From the NCBI RefSeq assembly GCF_030068445.1, contig NZ_JAQPOK010000164.1, positions 1 to 64,000 on the forward strand: a DNA stretch of 64,000 nucleotides, in the 5' to 3' direction. The notes beneath the pieces are model-generated. The model did no database searches. It saw only the letters and a list, made by a program, of their open reading frames with translations, and was not told the DNA's origin. Source of the stretch: Roseofilum halophilum BLCC-M91. Lineage in GTDB: Bacteria; Cyanobacteriota; Cyanobacteriia; Cyanobacteriales; Desertifilaceae. A program made the translations under genes and the position numbers. Of this stretch, positions 54,447 to 62,735 are shown piece after piece (position 1 is the stretch's first letter; every line of letters starts with the position of its first letter).

Positions 54447-54575
54447 ATGTATATTCTTGACACTGACCATCTGAGCTTGATCCAACGTAATGGAGAAGAA
54501 GGAAAGCGTATTTTAGAAAAACTGGCTGGCATGAAAGATGTTGAAATCGCCGACATGAAAATCGTTAATTGTTAA
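54447..54575 (+). pseudogene. Truncated VapC-type PIN-domain toxin gene
   Basis: 42 codons encoding MYILDTDHLSLIQRNGEEGK and onward to AGMKDVEIADMKIVNC. The first ~34 residues match the N-terminus of VapC toxins, including the first catalytic Asp (LDTDHLS). The reading then runs into the heptamer repeat and stops; the remaining ~100 residues with the other acidic residues are missing. No vapB-like antitoxin gene was found upstream. A TATAAT at 54417-54422 may be its old promoter. Confidence 0.8.
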
Positions 54576-54620
54576 TTGTTAATTGTTAATTGTTAATTGT
54601 TAATTGTTAATTGTTAATTG
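54546..54620. repeat. 17-nt head plus eight TTAATTG heptamers (left copy)
   Basis: ATCGCCGACATGAAAAT (54546-54562), then eight perfect TTAATTG units (54565-54620). The same 17-mer occurs inverted at 56508-56524, followed on its other side by degenerate heptamers, so modBC is enclosed by an inverted pair. Confidence 0.9.
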
Positions 54621-54623
54621 ATA

Positions 54624-56480
54624 TTAGGCAGACATGACAATCAGCTTCAGTGGATCGAGATAAACATACCAAGGAAAGGGACGCTCTTGAATTTCGTGCC
54701 ATTTTTCCTTAAAAATTTCTGCTTGTAAATGATAATCGTCTTCGTGCTGTCCCACAGAATGGAGCTTGAGATAAAGGGTAATACGGTGGGGGGTTTCACT
54801 GACTTTAACTAACCAACAGGGAAAGCTATTGATGGGTTTTGGTTCTAGGAGAAATTGTACATGATGAGCGCGGAGTCCAACATAAGCCGAAGAAGGATAA
54901 ATCACTGGTTTTACGGTAAGTTGACAGTCCCAGTCTATGGCTTTAATTTGATGACGATCGCCGATTCTTTGCAGCCGCGAGAAGTTTTTGCATTCGGTTA
55001 GTTGAGCGACTCTAAAATTGGGCGGCTGTTGAAAAATGTCCTGCTTAGAGCCAGAGGCAATGACTTCACCGCGATCGAGAATGGTTAAGGGTTCGCAAAC
55101 CCGATAGGCTTCTTCGAGTTTGTGCGTGACAAATAAAATTACGCCTTTATAGTTAGTAAAGACCTTGGCTAAAAGTTGTTCAATTTGGCTGCGTAAATAG
55201 CTGTCTAAAGCAGATAGGGGTTCATCAAGCAGCAAAGCGTCAGGTTCGATCGCCAAGGCTCTAGCGAGGGCGACTCTTTGTTGTTGTCCTCCAGAGAGCT
55301 GATGGGGATAGTGTTGAGCGACTTCTTGCAGTTGTAGCAGTTCTAAGTATTTGTCCACTTGTTTGCGTTGCTCGGTTTTCTCTAGATGTTGCAAACCAAA
55401 GCCAATGTTACGAGCGACTCTCATGTGGGGAAAGAGGGCATAATTTTGGAAAACGAACCCAATGCGGCGATCGCGACAAGGAAGGTTAATGCCTTGTGCT
55501 GAATCAAACAAAATCCGACTATTGAGAAGAATGGTTCCTTCAGAAGGGGTTTCTAAACCGGCAATACAGCGCAACGTCATACTTTTTCCCGAACCTGATG
55601 CGCCTAAAATTCCCAAGGGGCGATCGCCAGCTTTGAGCTGAACTCTGAGGGAAAAATGGGGTAAACGCTTCTGTACATCAACAATGAGTTCTTGTCTAGA
55701 GAACTGGAGTGGAGTGACTGAGGTAAAGCCCACAGAGCGGTTGAGCGAGATCCAGGGACTGATAATGACGAACCACCGACTTAACGTAGAAGCACCCCAT
55801 CGATCGCAGAGCCGATCGAACCACCCTTGAGTTTTTGAGCCATAATTAATCGATGCAATGACAGCGAGGGCGATCGCCACCAGAATAACCACCCAAAGGA
55901 GAGCTTCTGGCATCTTTCCCGCTTCAGCCGCAAAATAAATGGCGATCGGCATCGTTTGCGTCTTTCCAGGAATGCTACCGGCTAACATTAAAGTTGCCCC
56001 AAATTCGCCCAACGCTCTAGCAAACGTTAAGATCGCTCCAGAAACAATGCCTCGCCAACTTAAAGGAAGAATAATTTGCCAAAAGATCCGCAGTTCTGTT
56101 GCTCCTAATGTGCGAGCGCAGTTCACCCAATCTACATTAACTTGTTCAAAAGCAGCTAAAGTCGTTTTGTACATCAAAGGCAAGGCAACAACAGTGGATG
56201 CAATAACCGCACCTTTCCAAGAAAAGATAATACTGATTCCCCAATGCTGTAAGACTTTTCCCAGGGGACTATAGCGACCAAATAATAATAAGAGTAAAAA
56301 CCCGACGACAATCGGAGGAAGGACGAGAGGTAGCGTTAAAATCCCATCGATAATATTCTGGCCTTTTCCCTGATAATTGAACATTATCCCAGCTAGGATA
56401 ATTCCAGCAAAAAATGCAAGAAGTGTGGCAACTGAAGCCGTTTTAAGAGAAATCCAGAGCGGAGAAAAATCTAAGAGCAA
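54624..56480 (-). CDS. modBC: Molybdate ABC transporter, permease-ATPase fusion ModBC
   Basis: 618-aa fusion. Residues 1-~225 are ModB, a five- to six-helix permease with the EAA-type loop (FEQVNVDWVNCARTLGATEL). Residues ~255-480 are the ModC ATPase: Walker A LGASGSGKS, signature LSGGQQQRVALARALA, Walker B ALLLDEPLSALD, and H-loop FVTHKLEEA. The rest is a regulatory C-terminal domain (about 490-618) in the place of the Mop/TOBE domain. Imports molybdate (possibly tungstate) with ModA, encoded 69 nt upstream. The fused arrangement is known in cyanobacteria. Flanked by an inverted pair of repeats. Confidence 0.93.
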   Translation of the reverse strand: MLLDFSPLWISLKTASVATLLAFFAGIILAGIMFNYQGKGQNIIDGILTLPLVLPPIVVGFLLLLLFGRYSPLGKVLQHWGISIIFSWKGAVIASTVVALPLMYKTTLAAFEQVNVDWVNCARTLGATELRIFWQIILPLSWRGIVSGAILTFARALGEFGATLMLAGSIPGKTQTMPIAIYFAAEAGKMPEALLWVVILVAIALAVIASINYGSKTQGWFDRLCDRWGASTLSRWFVIISPWISLNRSVGFTSVTPLQFSRQELIVDVQKRLPHFSLRVQLKAGDRPLGILGASGSGKSMTLRCIAGLETPSEGTILLNSRILFDSAQGINLPCRDRRIGFVFQNYALFPHMRVARNIGFGLQHLEKTEQRKQVDKYLELLQLQEVAQHYPHQLSGGQQQRVALARALAIEPDALLLDEPLSALDSYLRSQIEQLLAKVFTNYKGVILFVTHKLEEAYRVCEPLTILDRGEVIASGSKQDIFQQPPNFRVAQLTECKNFSRLQRIGDRHQIKAIDWDCQLTVKPVIYPSSAYVGLRAHHVQFLLEPKPINSFPCWLVKVSETPHRITLYLKLHSVGQHEDDYHLQAEIFKEKWHEIQERPFPWYVYLDPLKLIVMSA

Positions 56481-56524
56481 TTAACAATTAAAAATTAACA
56501 GTTAAAAATTTTCATGTCGGCGAT
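56476..56524. repeat. 17-nt head plus degenerate heptamers (right copy, inverted)
   Basis: ATTTTCATGTCGGCGAT (56508-56524) is the exact reverse complement of 54546-54562. To its left are degenerate TTAACTG/TTAATTT/TTAATTG-type units (read on the minus strand) up to the modBC start. It separates modA from modBC. Confidence 0.85.
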
Positions 56525-56549
56525 AGCCGAAACAATCAACAATTATACC

Positions 56550-57338
56550 CTATTCCCTATTCATAAACCCATATTTTTGGAAGATATCTTGTGCAGGTTG
56601 GCTAAAGAGAAATTGAACAAACTCTTGGGCAGCTTCTGGATGTTTGCTCTCTCGGATAATGGCCACGGGATAGGCAATAGGAGAATGGGTATTTTCTGGG
56701 GCAAACTCAATTATTTTAACCCGATCTGAAATGTTCGCATCCGTCCGATAAACCATACCCGCGTCTACATTACCGGTTTCCACATAAGTCAGGACTTGCC
56801 GCACGTCTTTGGCAAAGACAAATTTAGGTTCTAAGGATTGATAGAGGTGTAGAGACTCTAAAACTTCTTTGGCATAAGCTCCTGCGGGCACGCTTTCAGG
56901 AGCGCCGATCGCAATTTTCTGGATGCGATCGCTCTTTAACTGAGTAAATCCACTAATATCAGAATTTCTTTTGGCTGTAATTAGAACCATCTGATTCTTG
57001 AGTAGATTTTTCCGCGTACCCGGAAGCAGCAAGTCTTGGGCTTGCAGAGCATCCATATACTTTAGGGCAGCAGAAATATAGATATCCACGGGCGCACCCT
57101 GTTCAATTTGATAGCGCAAAGAACCCGAAGCACCAAAATTATAGGTCAGTTGTATATGTTGCTCTTGCTGACGGTAGATATCCCCAATCTCTTGCATGAC
57201 ATCTTGGAGACTCGAAGCGGCTGAAATCAACAATACAGTCAATTTTGGCGATTGAGGACTGTCTACACACGAAGCAGTAAAAGCAGAAAGTAACCCCAAG
57301 ACTCCCCATCCGATAACCCTTCGTCTTCCAATCATCAC
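56550..57338 (-). CDS. modA: Molybdate ABC transporter substrate-binding protein ModA
   Basis: 262-aa periplasmic binding protein. The N-terminus (RRVIGWGVLGLLSAFTASC) has a lipobox, so it is probably a lipoprotein. Mature protein landmarks: LLISAASSLQDVMQEIG near 35-51, TYNFGASGSLRYQIEQGAPV near 66-85, and DAGMVYRTDA near 200. It binds the oxyanion for the ModBC importer encoded next on the same strand. 33 nt separate it from the pentapeptide-repeat gene downstream-to-left ordering (57372) on the same strand. Confidence 0.93.
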   Translation of the reverse strand: MMIGRRRVIGWGVLGLLSAFTASCVDSPQSPKLTVLLISAASSLQDVMQEIGDIYRQQEQHIQLTYNFGASGSLRYQIEQGAPVDIYISAALKYMDALQAQDLLLPGTRKNLLKNQMVLITAKRNSDISGFTQLKSDRIQKIAIGAPESVPAGAYAKEVLESLHLYQSLEPKFVFAKDVRQVLTYVETGNVDAGMVYRTDANISDRVKIIEFAPENTHSPIAYPVAIIRESKHPEAAQEFVQFLFSQPAQDIFQKYGFMNRE

Positions 57339-57371
57339 CCAGATTAATCCTCTTGCCTTTTGCCGATTCCC

Positions 57372-58109
57372 TTATGGCAGTTTTGCGCCCTCCAGGTCTG
57401 CATCTGTCAAAATTGTACCCGTGAGATCGGCCCCAGTTAAATCCGCATGATGTAAGATGGCTCCGGTTAAATCCGCATAACTGAGGTCAGCGTAGCGCAG
57501 ACTGGCTTCCCGTAAATCTGTTTGAAATCCTTGCAGTCTGCGGCCTAATCCGAGATTAGCACGACAGAGAATAGCTCCATCGAAGTTAGCACGGTGGAGA
57601 ATGGTTTGGCTGAGGTTGGCGTAGCTTAAATTGGCTTCAGATAAGATAACCTCTTCTAAGTTCGTGGGTTGGTCAGAGGTAGGGCGTAAATCAGCATCAA
57701 TGAGGAGAGCTTGGGATAGGTTGGCTCCTTTCAAGGTTGCGCCAGATAGAATCGCTTTGATCAGATTAGCATGGGTTAAATTAGCCTGGTCTAACTTGGC
57801 TCCACTCAAGTCCGTATCGCGCAAAAGAGCTTTCGTCAAGTTGGCTGCGGTTAAGTTAGTTCCCCAGAGTAAAGCTTCACTGAGGTTTACCCCCTTCAGT
57901 GTAGCGCCAGAAAAGTTGCTTTTTCCCAGTCGAGCTTGTCGGAAATCTGTGCCGGAAAAATCAGCATCAGACAAATTGATCTCGACTAATTCTAGGTCTT
58001 TGAGGTCGAGTCCTGAAAAGTGGCGATCGCCTTGATGATACCGTTCTAATAGTTCAGATAGATTTATCACAGTCGTCAAACCTTGCTCTATTCCCGCGAT
58101 CGTGAACAA
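57372..58109 (-). CDS. Pentapeptide repeat protein
   Basis: 245-aa protein made of A(D/N)LXX pentapeptides from about residue 35 to the C-terminus (for example ANLTKALLRD, ADLSYADLTG), forming a right-handed quadrilateral beta helix. A 20-residue insertion near 140-160 (DLRPTSDQPTNLEEV) and another near 190-205 break the regularity. No signal peptide or membrane helix, so cytoplasmic. Such proteins are very abundant in cyanobacteria and mostly of unknown role. It could be cotranscribed with modA, 33 nt away. Confidence 0.92.
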   Translation of the reverse strand: MFTIAGIEQGLTTVINLSELLERYHQGDRHFSGLDLKDLELVEINLSDADFSGTDFRQARLGKSNFSGATLKGVNLSEALLWGTNLTAANLTKALLRDTDLSGAKLDQANLTHANLIKAILSGATLKGANLSQALLIDADLRPTSDQPTNLEEVILSEANLSYANLSQTILHRANFDGAILCRANLGLGRRLQGFQTDLREASLRYADLSYADLTGAILHHADLTGADLTGTILTDADLEGAKLP

Positions 58110-58164
58110 TCTTTACTTTACCAAGGATGGCCACCCATGGTGTAGCGATCGATCGCCAGCCCTC

Positions 58165-58740
58165 TTAATTTTTAGGCCAGAAGCGCTCCCAAAACCAATT
58201 CATGGGCACATAGATCACCGGGGCCCATAGGCTACTGAGAATCGCTGAACACAGAGCAATCTGTTGATGGGCAATCCAAATACTAGAGAAATCGCGATCG
58301 CCAATTAACACCAACTGAAGCGCAATCAGGGTTTCCGCCAACAGCGTCATGCCAAACGTCAACAGGGCCACCGAGATAAAGTCTTCTTGGAAATATTTAT
58401 CTTTTTGAAATCGTCCCGTCAAAAATCCCACTAGAACCAATCCCAACATATGGGTGGGGGAAGCATTCACGACCCCATTTTCTAACAGGGGATAGGGGGA
58501 AGTGAGGGCATCTTGGAGTAAACCCAAGCCTAAACCGGCGATCGCCCCTTGCCAAGCATTACGCTTCAAGCTCCAAACCATCACCCACACCAACGGCCAA
58601 TTCACCCCAATACCCAACAATTCCATACCCGGTAATCGGGTAAACACAATCAGGGCACACAACAGGATAGAGAAGCCTGTGAGGATAATATTAACCAAAC
58701 GACCCAAAGAAGTCAGGCGATCGAGTAACTGTTTTACCAC
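58165..58740 (-). CDS. mreD: Rod shape-determining protein MreD
   Basis: 191-aa integral membrane protein with about five or six helices, third gene of mreBCD. Family features: NWPLVWVMVWSLKRNAWQGA near 43-62 and AIAGLGLGLLQDALTSPYPL near 62-81, where the GLLQDALT segment is typical of MreD. MreD is weakly conserved, so assignment rests on length, topology, the LLQD motif and position 20 nt after mreC. Works in the elongasome that guides lateral peptidoglycan synthesis. Confidence 0.9.
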   Translation of the reverse strand: MVKQLLDRLTSLGRLVNIILTGFSILLCALIVFTRLPGMELLGIGVNWPLVWVMVWSLKRNAWQGAIAGLGLGLLQDALTSPYPLLENGVVNASPTHMLGLVLVGFLTGRFQKDKYFQEDFISVALLTFGMTLLAETLIALQLVLIGDRDFSSIWIAHQQIALCSAILSSLWAPVIYVPMNWFWERFWPKN

Positions 58741-58760
58741 TGTTGTATCCCTGTCCCTTT

Positions 58761-59549
58761 CTACTCATCCAACTCATTTAATTCCAAATCCATCGCCGGT
58801 TTACCCTCAGAAACCATCACCCACTCTAAATGGCCAATGGGAGCCGAAAACCGAATGATCGCCTCTGGAGCTGGACTTTTTTTCAAATCCACCGACTCTA
58901 CCACCCCCACTAACAAACCCGATTGGAATCGAGGAGAATAGGGAGAAGTAAACACCTTGTATCCTGGTTTGACCTCCGGAACCTTATCAAAAAACTCCAT
59001 CACCGCCTTATTTTGGCCCCTGCCATGCAAGATCCCCATAAAGCTGCGGTCTTTACCGACGCGAATAGTTGCCCCCACCCGACTGGTTGGATCGCTCAGG
59101 AGTAACACCCGACTGGTGTTTTCCGTGACACTAATAACACGACCGATTAATCCTCCCGTTCCCGTGACAATATAATCCTTTTGAATGCCATCGACACTAC
59201 CTTTACCCAGAGTAATTTGCTTCCACCAATGATCCGCACTGCGGCCAATAATGGGAGCAATGACCCCTTGTCGTTTCGACTGTTCTTGATAATCAATCAA
59301 CTGCTTTAAACGGGTATTTTGCTGTTCGAGTTCTTCCACTTTCGCTTCTAACTCCAGCATCCGTGCCGTTGCTAACTGTTCTTGTTGGGGGGGATTTCCT
59401 TGGAAGGGTTCAACCAAACGACCATAGAGTTCAAACACCAACGTTCCTTGGGTTTGCCGCACATAAACCGCTAAACCTAGCGCCGCAATCATCAGCACTA
59501 AGTTTAACCAATTTCTTTCCCACCATCGACGAATTTGACGTATATACAT
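58761..59549 (-). CDS. mreC: Rod shape-determining protein MreC
   Basis: 262-aa bitopic protein: short cytoplasmic N-terminus (YIRQIRRWWERN), one membrane helix (WLNLVLMIAALGLAVYV), a periplasmic coiled coil (residues 62-95, ARMLELEAKVEELEQQNTRL), then the beta-barrel domain (APIIGRSADHWWKQITLGKG ... VLLLSDPTSRVGATIRV). Its acidic C-terminus ends NELDE. Scaffold of the elongasome. Start 17 nt after the mreB stop; 20 nt before mreD. Confidence 0.94.
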   Translation of the reverse strand: MYIRQIRRWWERNWLNLVLMIAALGLAVYVRQTQGTLVFELYGRLVEPFQGNPPQQEQLATARMLELEAKVEELEQQNTRLKQLIDYQEQSKRQGVIAPIIGRSADHWWKQITLGKGSVDGIQKDYIVTGTGGLIGRVISVTENTSRVLLLSDPTSRVGATIRVGKDRSFMGILHGRGQNKAVMEFFDKVPEVKPGYKVFTSPYSPRFQSGLLVGVVESVDLKKSPAPEAIIRFSAPIGHLEWVMVSEGKPAMDLELNELDE

Positions 59550-59565
59550 TCACCTTACATCCACC

Positions 59566-60603
59566 TTACATCCGCGATCGCGCACTAAACACTCGTTCTA
59601 ACTGCTTAAAGTTTTCCAAAACTCGGCCAGTGCCCAACACCACACAACTCAACGGATCGGCCGCCACATGGGTGACAATTCCCGTTTCATGGCTCACCAG
59701 AGTATCCAAGCCCTGAAGCAGTGCCCCACCCCCAGCCAACATAATCCCTCGGTCAATAATATCCGCCGCTAATTCCGGCGGAGTCCGTTCTAAAGTCCGC
59801 TTCACCGCATCAATAATCATCGATAACGGCTCAGACATGCTCTCGCGAATCTCACCCGCCTTAATGCTAACGGTTCTGGGCAAACCGGACAGTAAATGCA
59901 ACCCCCGCACATCCATTGCCCCCTCATCAATCTCTGGAGTCGGATAAGCTGAACCAATCTGAATCTTGATATCCTCAGCCGTCCGTTCCCCAATGGTTAA
60001 ATTGTGAACTTTTTTCATATACTGAATAATCGAATCATTCAGTTCATCCCCCGCGACGCGCACCGACTCACTAATTACCGTCCCTTGTAAACTCAAAACG
60101 GCAACCTCTGTGGTTCCACCCCCGATATCAATAATCATATTCCCCGTCGGTTCCGCCACCGGTAAACCGGCTCCGATCGCCGCCGCTACGGGTTCATCAA
60201 TTAAATAGACATCCCGCGCTCCTGCCTGGGAAGCCGCTTCCATCACCGCTCGACGCTCCACACCGGTTACACCCGAAGGAATACCGATCACCATCCTTGG
60301 GGGGATTAACCCCTGTTTGCCTTCATGCACCCGTTCGATAAAATGCTTAAGCATCAGTTCCGCCGTGTCGAAATCGGCAATCACCCCATCCCGCAGAGGG
60401 CGAAAAGTGGTCACATTCCCCGGAGTCCGACCCAGCATTTTCTTCGCATCATCTCCAACTGCTAAGGGGGCTTTGGTTTCCGTGTCGATCGCCACCACAG
60501 ATGGCTCCTGCAACACAATTCCCTTCCCCGATACATAAACTAATGTATTTGCAGTACCGAGATCGATACCCATATCTCTTGAAAACCGACTAAATACGCC
60601 CAC
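59566..60603 (-). CDS. mreB: Rod shape-determining protein MreB
   Basis: Actin-like cytoskeletal ATPase that positions the peptidoglycan elongation machinery. Motifs: DMGIDLGTANTLVYV (phosphate 1), IPSGVTGVERRAVMEAA, IDEPVAAAIGAG, MIIDIGGGTTEVAVLSL (phosphate 2), and LAGGGALLQGLD (adenosine). The GTG at 60603 gives MGVFSRFSRDMGIDLG, the usual MreB start, with GGAG 12 nt upstream; a GTG at 60621 adds six residues and is less likely. First gene of mreBCD. The acidic MreB signature near the C-terminus is intact. Confidence 0.97.
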   Translation of the reverse strand: MGVFSRFSRDMGIDLGTANTLVYVSGKGIVLQEPSVVAIDTETKAPLAVGDDAKKMLGRTPGNVTTFRPLRDGVIADFDTAELMLKHFIERVHEGKQGLIPPRMVIGIPSGVTGVERRAVMEAASQAGARDVYLIDEPVAAAIGAGLPVAEPTGNMIIDIGGGTTEVAVLSLQGTVISESVRVAGDELNDSIIQYMKKVHNLTIGERTAEDIKIQIGSAYPTPEIDEGAMDVRGLHLLSGLPRTVSIKAGEIRESMSEPLSMIIDAVKRTLERTPPELAADIIDRGIMLAGGGALLQGLDTLVSHETGIVTHVAADPLSCVVLGTGRVLENFKQLERVFSARSRM

Positions 60604-60716
60604 CGCTTTTTCTCTCTCCACTTCAATATGTTCAAATGTCTAAAATTGTAAAAATATATAACTGACGTGGATTCTATTACGTTTTTGAGCTATCGTCCAG
60701 TCAGTTGTCCTCATCT

Positions 60717-60753
60717 TCCCCATTCCCCCACTCCCCAATTCCCCCACTCCCCC
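60717..60753. repeat. C-rich CCCCATT/CCCCACT repeat tract upstream of ssb
   Basis: Five C runs of four or five separated by ATT/ACT/AATT in the 203-bp gap between divergent mreB and ssb. On the minus strand it has five G runs and could fold into a quadruplex. Same family as 7860-7912 and 24464-24507. Confidence 0.7.
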
Positions 60754-60806
60754 TCAGATTCGCTAAAGTAGATTAATTGTTCATCATTCTGATGGTGTAG
60801 TTCAAG

Positions 60807-61160
60807 ATGGATCTCAACGTTGTACATTTAGTCGGTCGCGTCGGTATCGACCCAGATGTGAAGTATTTTGAGTCAGGCGCGGTCAAATGTAGACTGACTC
60901 TGGCTGTCGATCGCCGCACGCGACGAACCGATCAACCGGATTGGTTTAATCTGGAATTGTGGGGCAAAACGGCTGAAATTGCTGCCAACTACGTTCGCAA
61001 AGGCAAACAGATTGGAGTGACTGGATCGTTGAAAATTGACCAGTGGCAAGATCGCATGACTCAAGCCGAACGCTCTAGCCCCGTTATCCGGGTGGATCGC
61101 TTAGACTTATTAGGCTCTAAACGAGATGAGGAAGCAGCCGGAATGCCCAGCGAATTTTGA
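60807..61160 (+). CDS. Single-stranded DNA-binding protein (Ssb family)
   Basis: 117-aa OB-fold protein: NVVHLVGRVGIDPDVKYFES at the start, AVKCRLTLAVDRRTR near 27-41, DWFNLELWGKTAEIAANYV near 45-63, and KGKQIGVTGSLKIDQWQD. This is the core Ssb domain. The long Gly/Pro linker and acidic tip (DDDIPF-like) of replicative SSB are absent; the protein ends EEAAGMPSEF. It is therefore either the short cyanobacterial replicative SSB or a paralogue; both types occur in cyanobacteria. Divergent from mreB. Confidence 0.88.
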   Translation: MDLNVVHLVGRVGIDPDVKYFESGAVKCRLTLAVDRRTRRTDQPDWFNLELWGKTAEIAANYVRKGKQIGVTGSLKIDQWQDRMTQAERSSPVIRVDRLDLLGSKRDEEAAGMPSEF

Positions 61161-61236
61161 ATCGAGCTAGATTTGCCAATCATCGTAGTGGATTGTCTCA
61201 CCTAAAATAGTTCAATAGAAAACTCGGTTCGTAGAA

Positions 61237-61332
61237 TGTAGGTTGGGTATCCGAACGTGGATGTCCGCTTTGCGGAAAACCCAACACCAGCAAAACTTGG
61301 TTGGGTTTCACTGCCGTTTAACCCAACCTACA
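61237..61332. repeat. Dispersed repeat with 12-bp terminal inverted repeats
   Basis: TGTAGGTTGGGT (61237-61248) and ACCCAACCTACA (61321-61332) bracket 96 bp that contains further AACCCAAC and GGTTGGGTTT units. The GTAGGTTGGGT motif is widely dispersed in cyanobacterial genomes. It lies between two convergent genes and may act as a terminator. Confidence 0.75.
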
Positions 61333-61347
61333 ATTGATTGATATCAT

Positions 61348-62115
61348 TTAATATCTAATTTGCAAGGTAACCGAAGCTTCGACCTGCTGCTCACCGCCAA
61401 TAACTGGAGTTGGGGCAGACTCTGCTCGTGCGAAGGTTGCCCCATCGAGGCGGATGGGAGAGGGGGCGTTGGCGTGATTAATCTGAATGCTGACAATACC
61501 ACGAGAGCTGAGATTAAGGGAGTCTAGAACCGTTTCGGCTTGTTGCCCTGCATCGGCAGTTGCCTGACGGAGGGCAACCTGTTGGGCTGCGGCAATGGCT
61601 TCATCGGTGGCAACAAAGCTAATGCCATCAATGCGAGTGGCTCCGGCTTGTACCGCGTCATCAATCAGGCTACCGGCTTTCGAGGTCTCGATGCGGAAGC
61701 TGACGGTATTGGTGGCAGTATACCCGGTTAAGCGTTGAGTGCGATCGCTATAACTATAATTGGGCGTTAACCGAATTCCCGTTGTTTCCAGTTGCTCCAC
61801 TTGACGCGCTTGCAGCAACTTCACTACCTCTGAAGACTGTCGAGCCACTTGTGCTTGTACTTCTTGGGCCGTTTTTCCCTGAACCTCTACCCCTAAATTG
61901 ACTGCGGTTAGGGTAGTAGGAATGCTTTCTATCCCTCGTCCGGTTACCGTTAACGTTTGTAGCAGTTGCTGTTGTTCCTGCGCGTTTACCGGTTTGGGAG
62001 CCTGAAGACTACCTACAAATACAGCCAACCCCATTACCCCAACTGCTAAGGGCAAAATTGACCACCGTCGCCAGTTTTGGGGTAAACTCGAATCAGATTT
62101 ATGAATAGGATACAT
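61348..62115 (-). CDS. SIMPL-domain (DUF541) periplasmic protein
   Basis: 255-aa exported protein. N-terminal membrane segment or signal peptide at residues 17-37 (SILPLAVGVMGLAVFVGSLQ). The SIMPL domain (DUF541) follows: LTVTGRGIESIPTTLTAVNL near 51-70, a helix AQEVQAQVARQSSEVVKLL, TTGIRLTPNYSY, and the end EASVTLQIRY. Related proteins (BP26, YggE) form ring assemblies in the periplasm and are linked to oxidative-stress tolerance, but the mechanism is unknown. Converges with ssb across the TGTAGGTTGGGT repeat. Confidence 0.88.
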   Translation of the reverse strand: MYPIHKSDSSLPQNWRRWSILPLAVGVMGLAVFVGSLQAPKPVNAQEQQQLLQTLTVTGRGIESIPTTLTAVNLGVEVQGKTAQEVQAQVARQSSEVVKLLQARQVEQLETTGIRLTPNYSYSDRTQRLTGYTATNTVSFRIETSKAGSLIDDAVQAGATRIDGISFVATDEAIAAAQQVALRQATADAGQQAETVLDSLNLSSRGIVSIQINHANAPSPIRLDGATFARAESAPTPVIGGEQQVEASVTLQIRY

Positions 62116-62735
62116 AGCTGGAGTCTATCTCCTGAACGTGACAGTTTGTTACTCTTAGTCTGGCTTACACGAATGGATGACAGGGTACCGTTACCATTTT
62201 TGTAACTTTACAGTGGCTGCATAGACTTCCGTAGAGATTTGGGTCGTTGAGGTTCCTTCTCTTTACATAAACTTTGTAAATGGTCTGATTTTATAAAGTT
62301 TTAATAAAATCATAGCTCTTAGACTTGCGTCAGAGAATAAAAAGCTTTATAAATATAAATAAGGAATCAGAGGTCGCTATAATAGAATAGTCGATTAAAA
62401 GGTTTCTGTTCAGTAGAAATGTTAAATATAAACTCCTAGAACTTTTCTATACGGTTGTGCAGCGCGTGCATAGCTGTATTTTTTTTGATTTCGATTCCCA
62501 TTTAAGGCTTTTGAGATACAGCCAATTCAAGACGCACCCATGGCCGAATCTGGAGAGAGCTTTGGTATTTTGGCGATCGCCTGGAAATAGGCATGGGGTA
62601 ACCCCTTCCCAGTATAGATACCCTTACATATAGCGCAAAATAAAAAAAATGTCAAATACTTTCACTAGATGTAGAAAATGGAGTACATTAGGATCTCATC
62701 ACTTCATTCATGTGATCGTAGTACCTCCATTCCCT
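62116..62735. other. 620-bp intergenic region upstream of nrdA
   Basis: No protein gene could be supported. It contains a possible small-RNA unit (62378-62486, listed separately). The rest, including 62490-62735, holds one GCGATCGC octamer (62573-62580) and AT-rich DNA; no clear NrdR-box pair (ACACTATATCTTGT type) was recognised by eye before nrdA. Confidence 0.5.
62378..62486 (+). ncRNA. Candidate small RNA or leader with intrinsic terminator
   Basis: TATAAT at 62378-62383 (no clear -35) is followed by two small hairpins (TTTCT/AGAAA at about 62402-62418; TAGAA/TTCTA at about 62437-62449), then TGCAGC/GCTGTA (62458-62478) and eight T (62479-62486). The layout, promoter, short stems, then a T-tailed hairpin, suggests an RNA of about 95 nt. 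The terminal stem is short and has one G-T pair, so this is tentative. Confidence 0.3.

Noticed and set aside
58502-58858. 118-codon plus-strand frame across the mreC-mreD junction
   Set aside because: Antisense to two clear mre genes; low-complexity Pro/Asn/Thr-rich translation.
62490-62735. NrdR-box pair upstream of nrdA
   Set aside because: Searched by eye for paired ACACTATAT-type boxes; no convincing pair with helical spacing was found.
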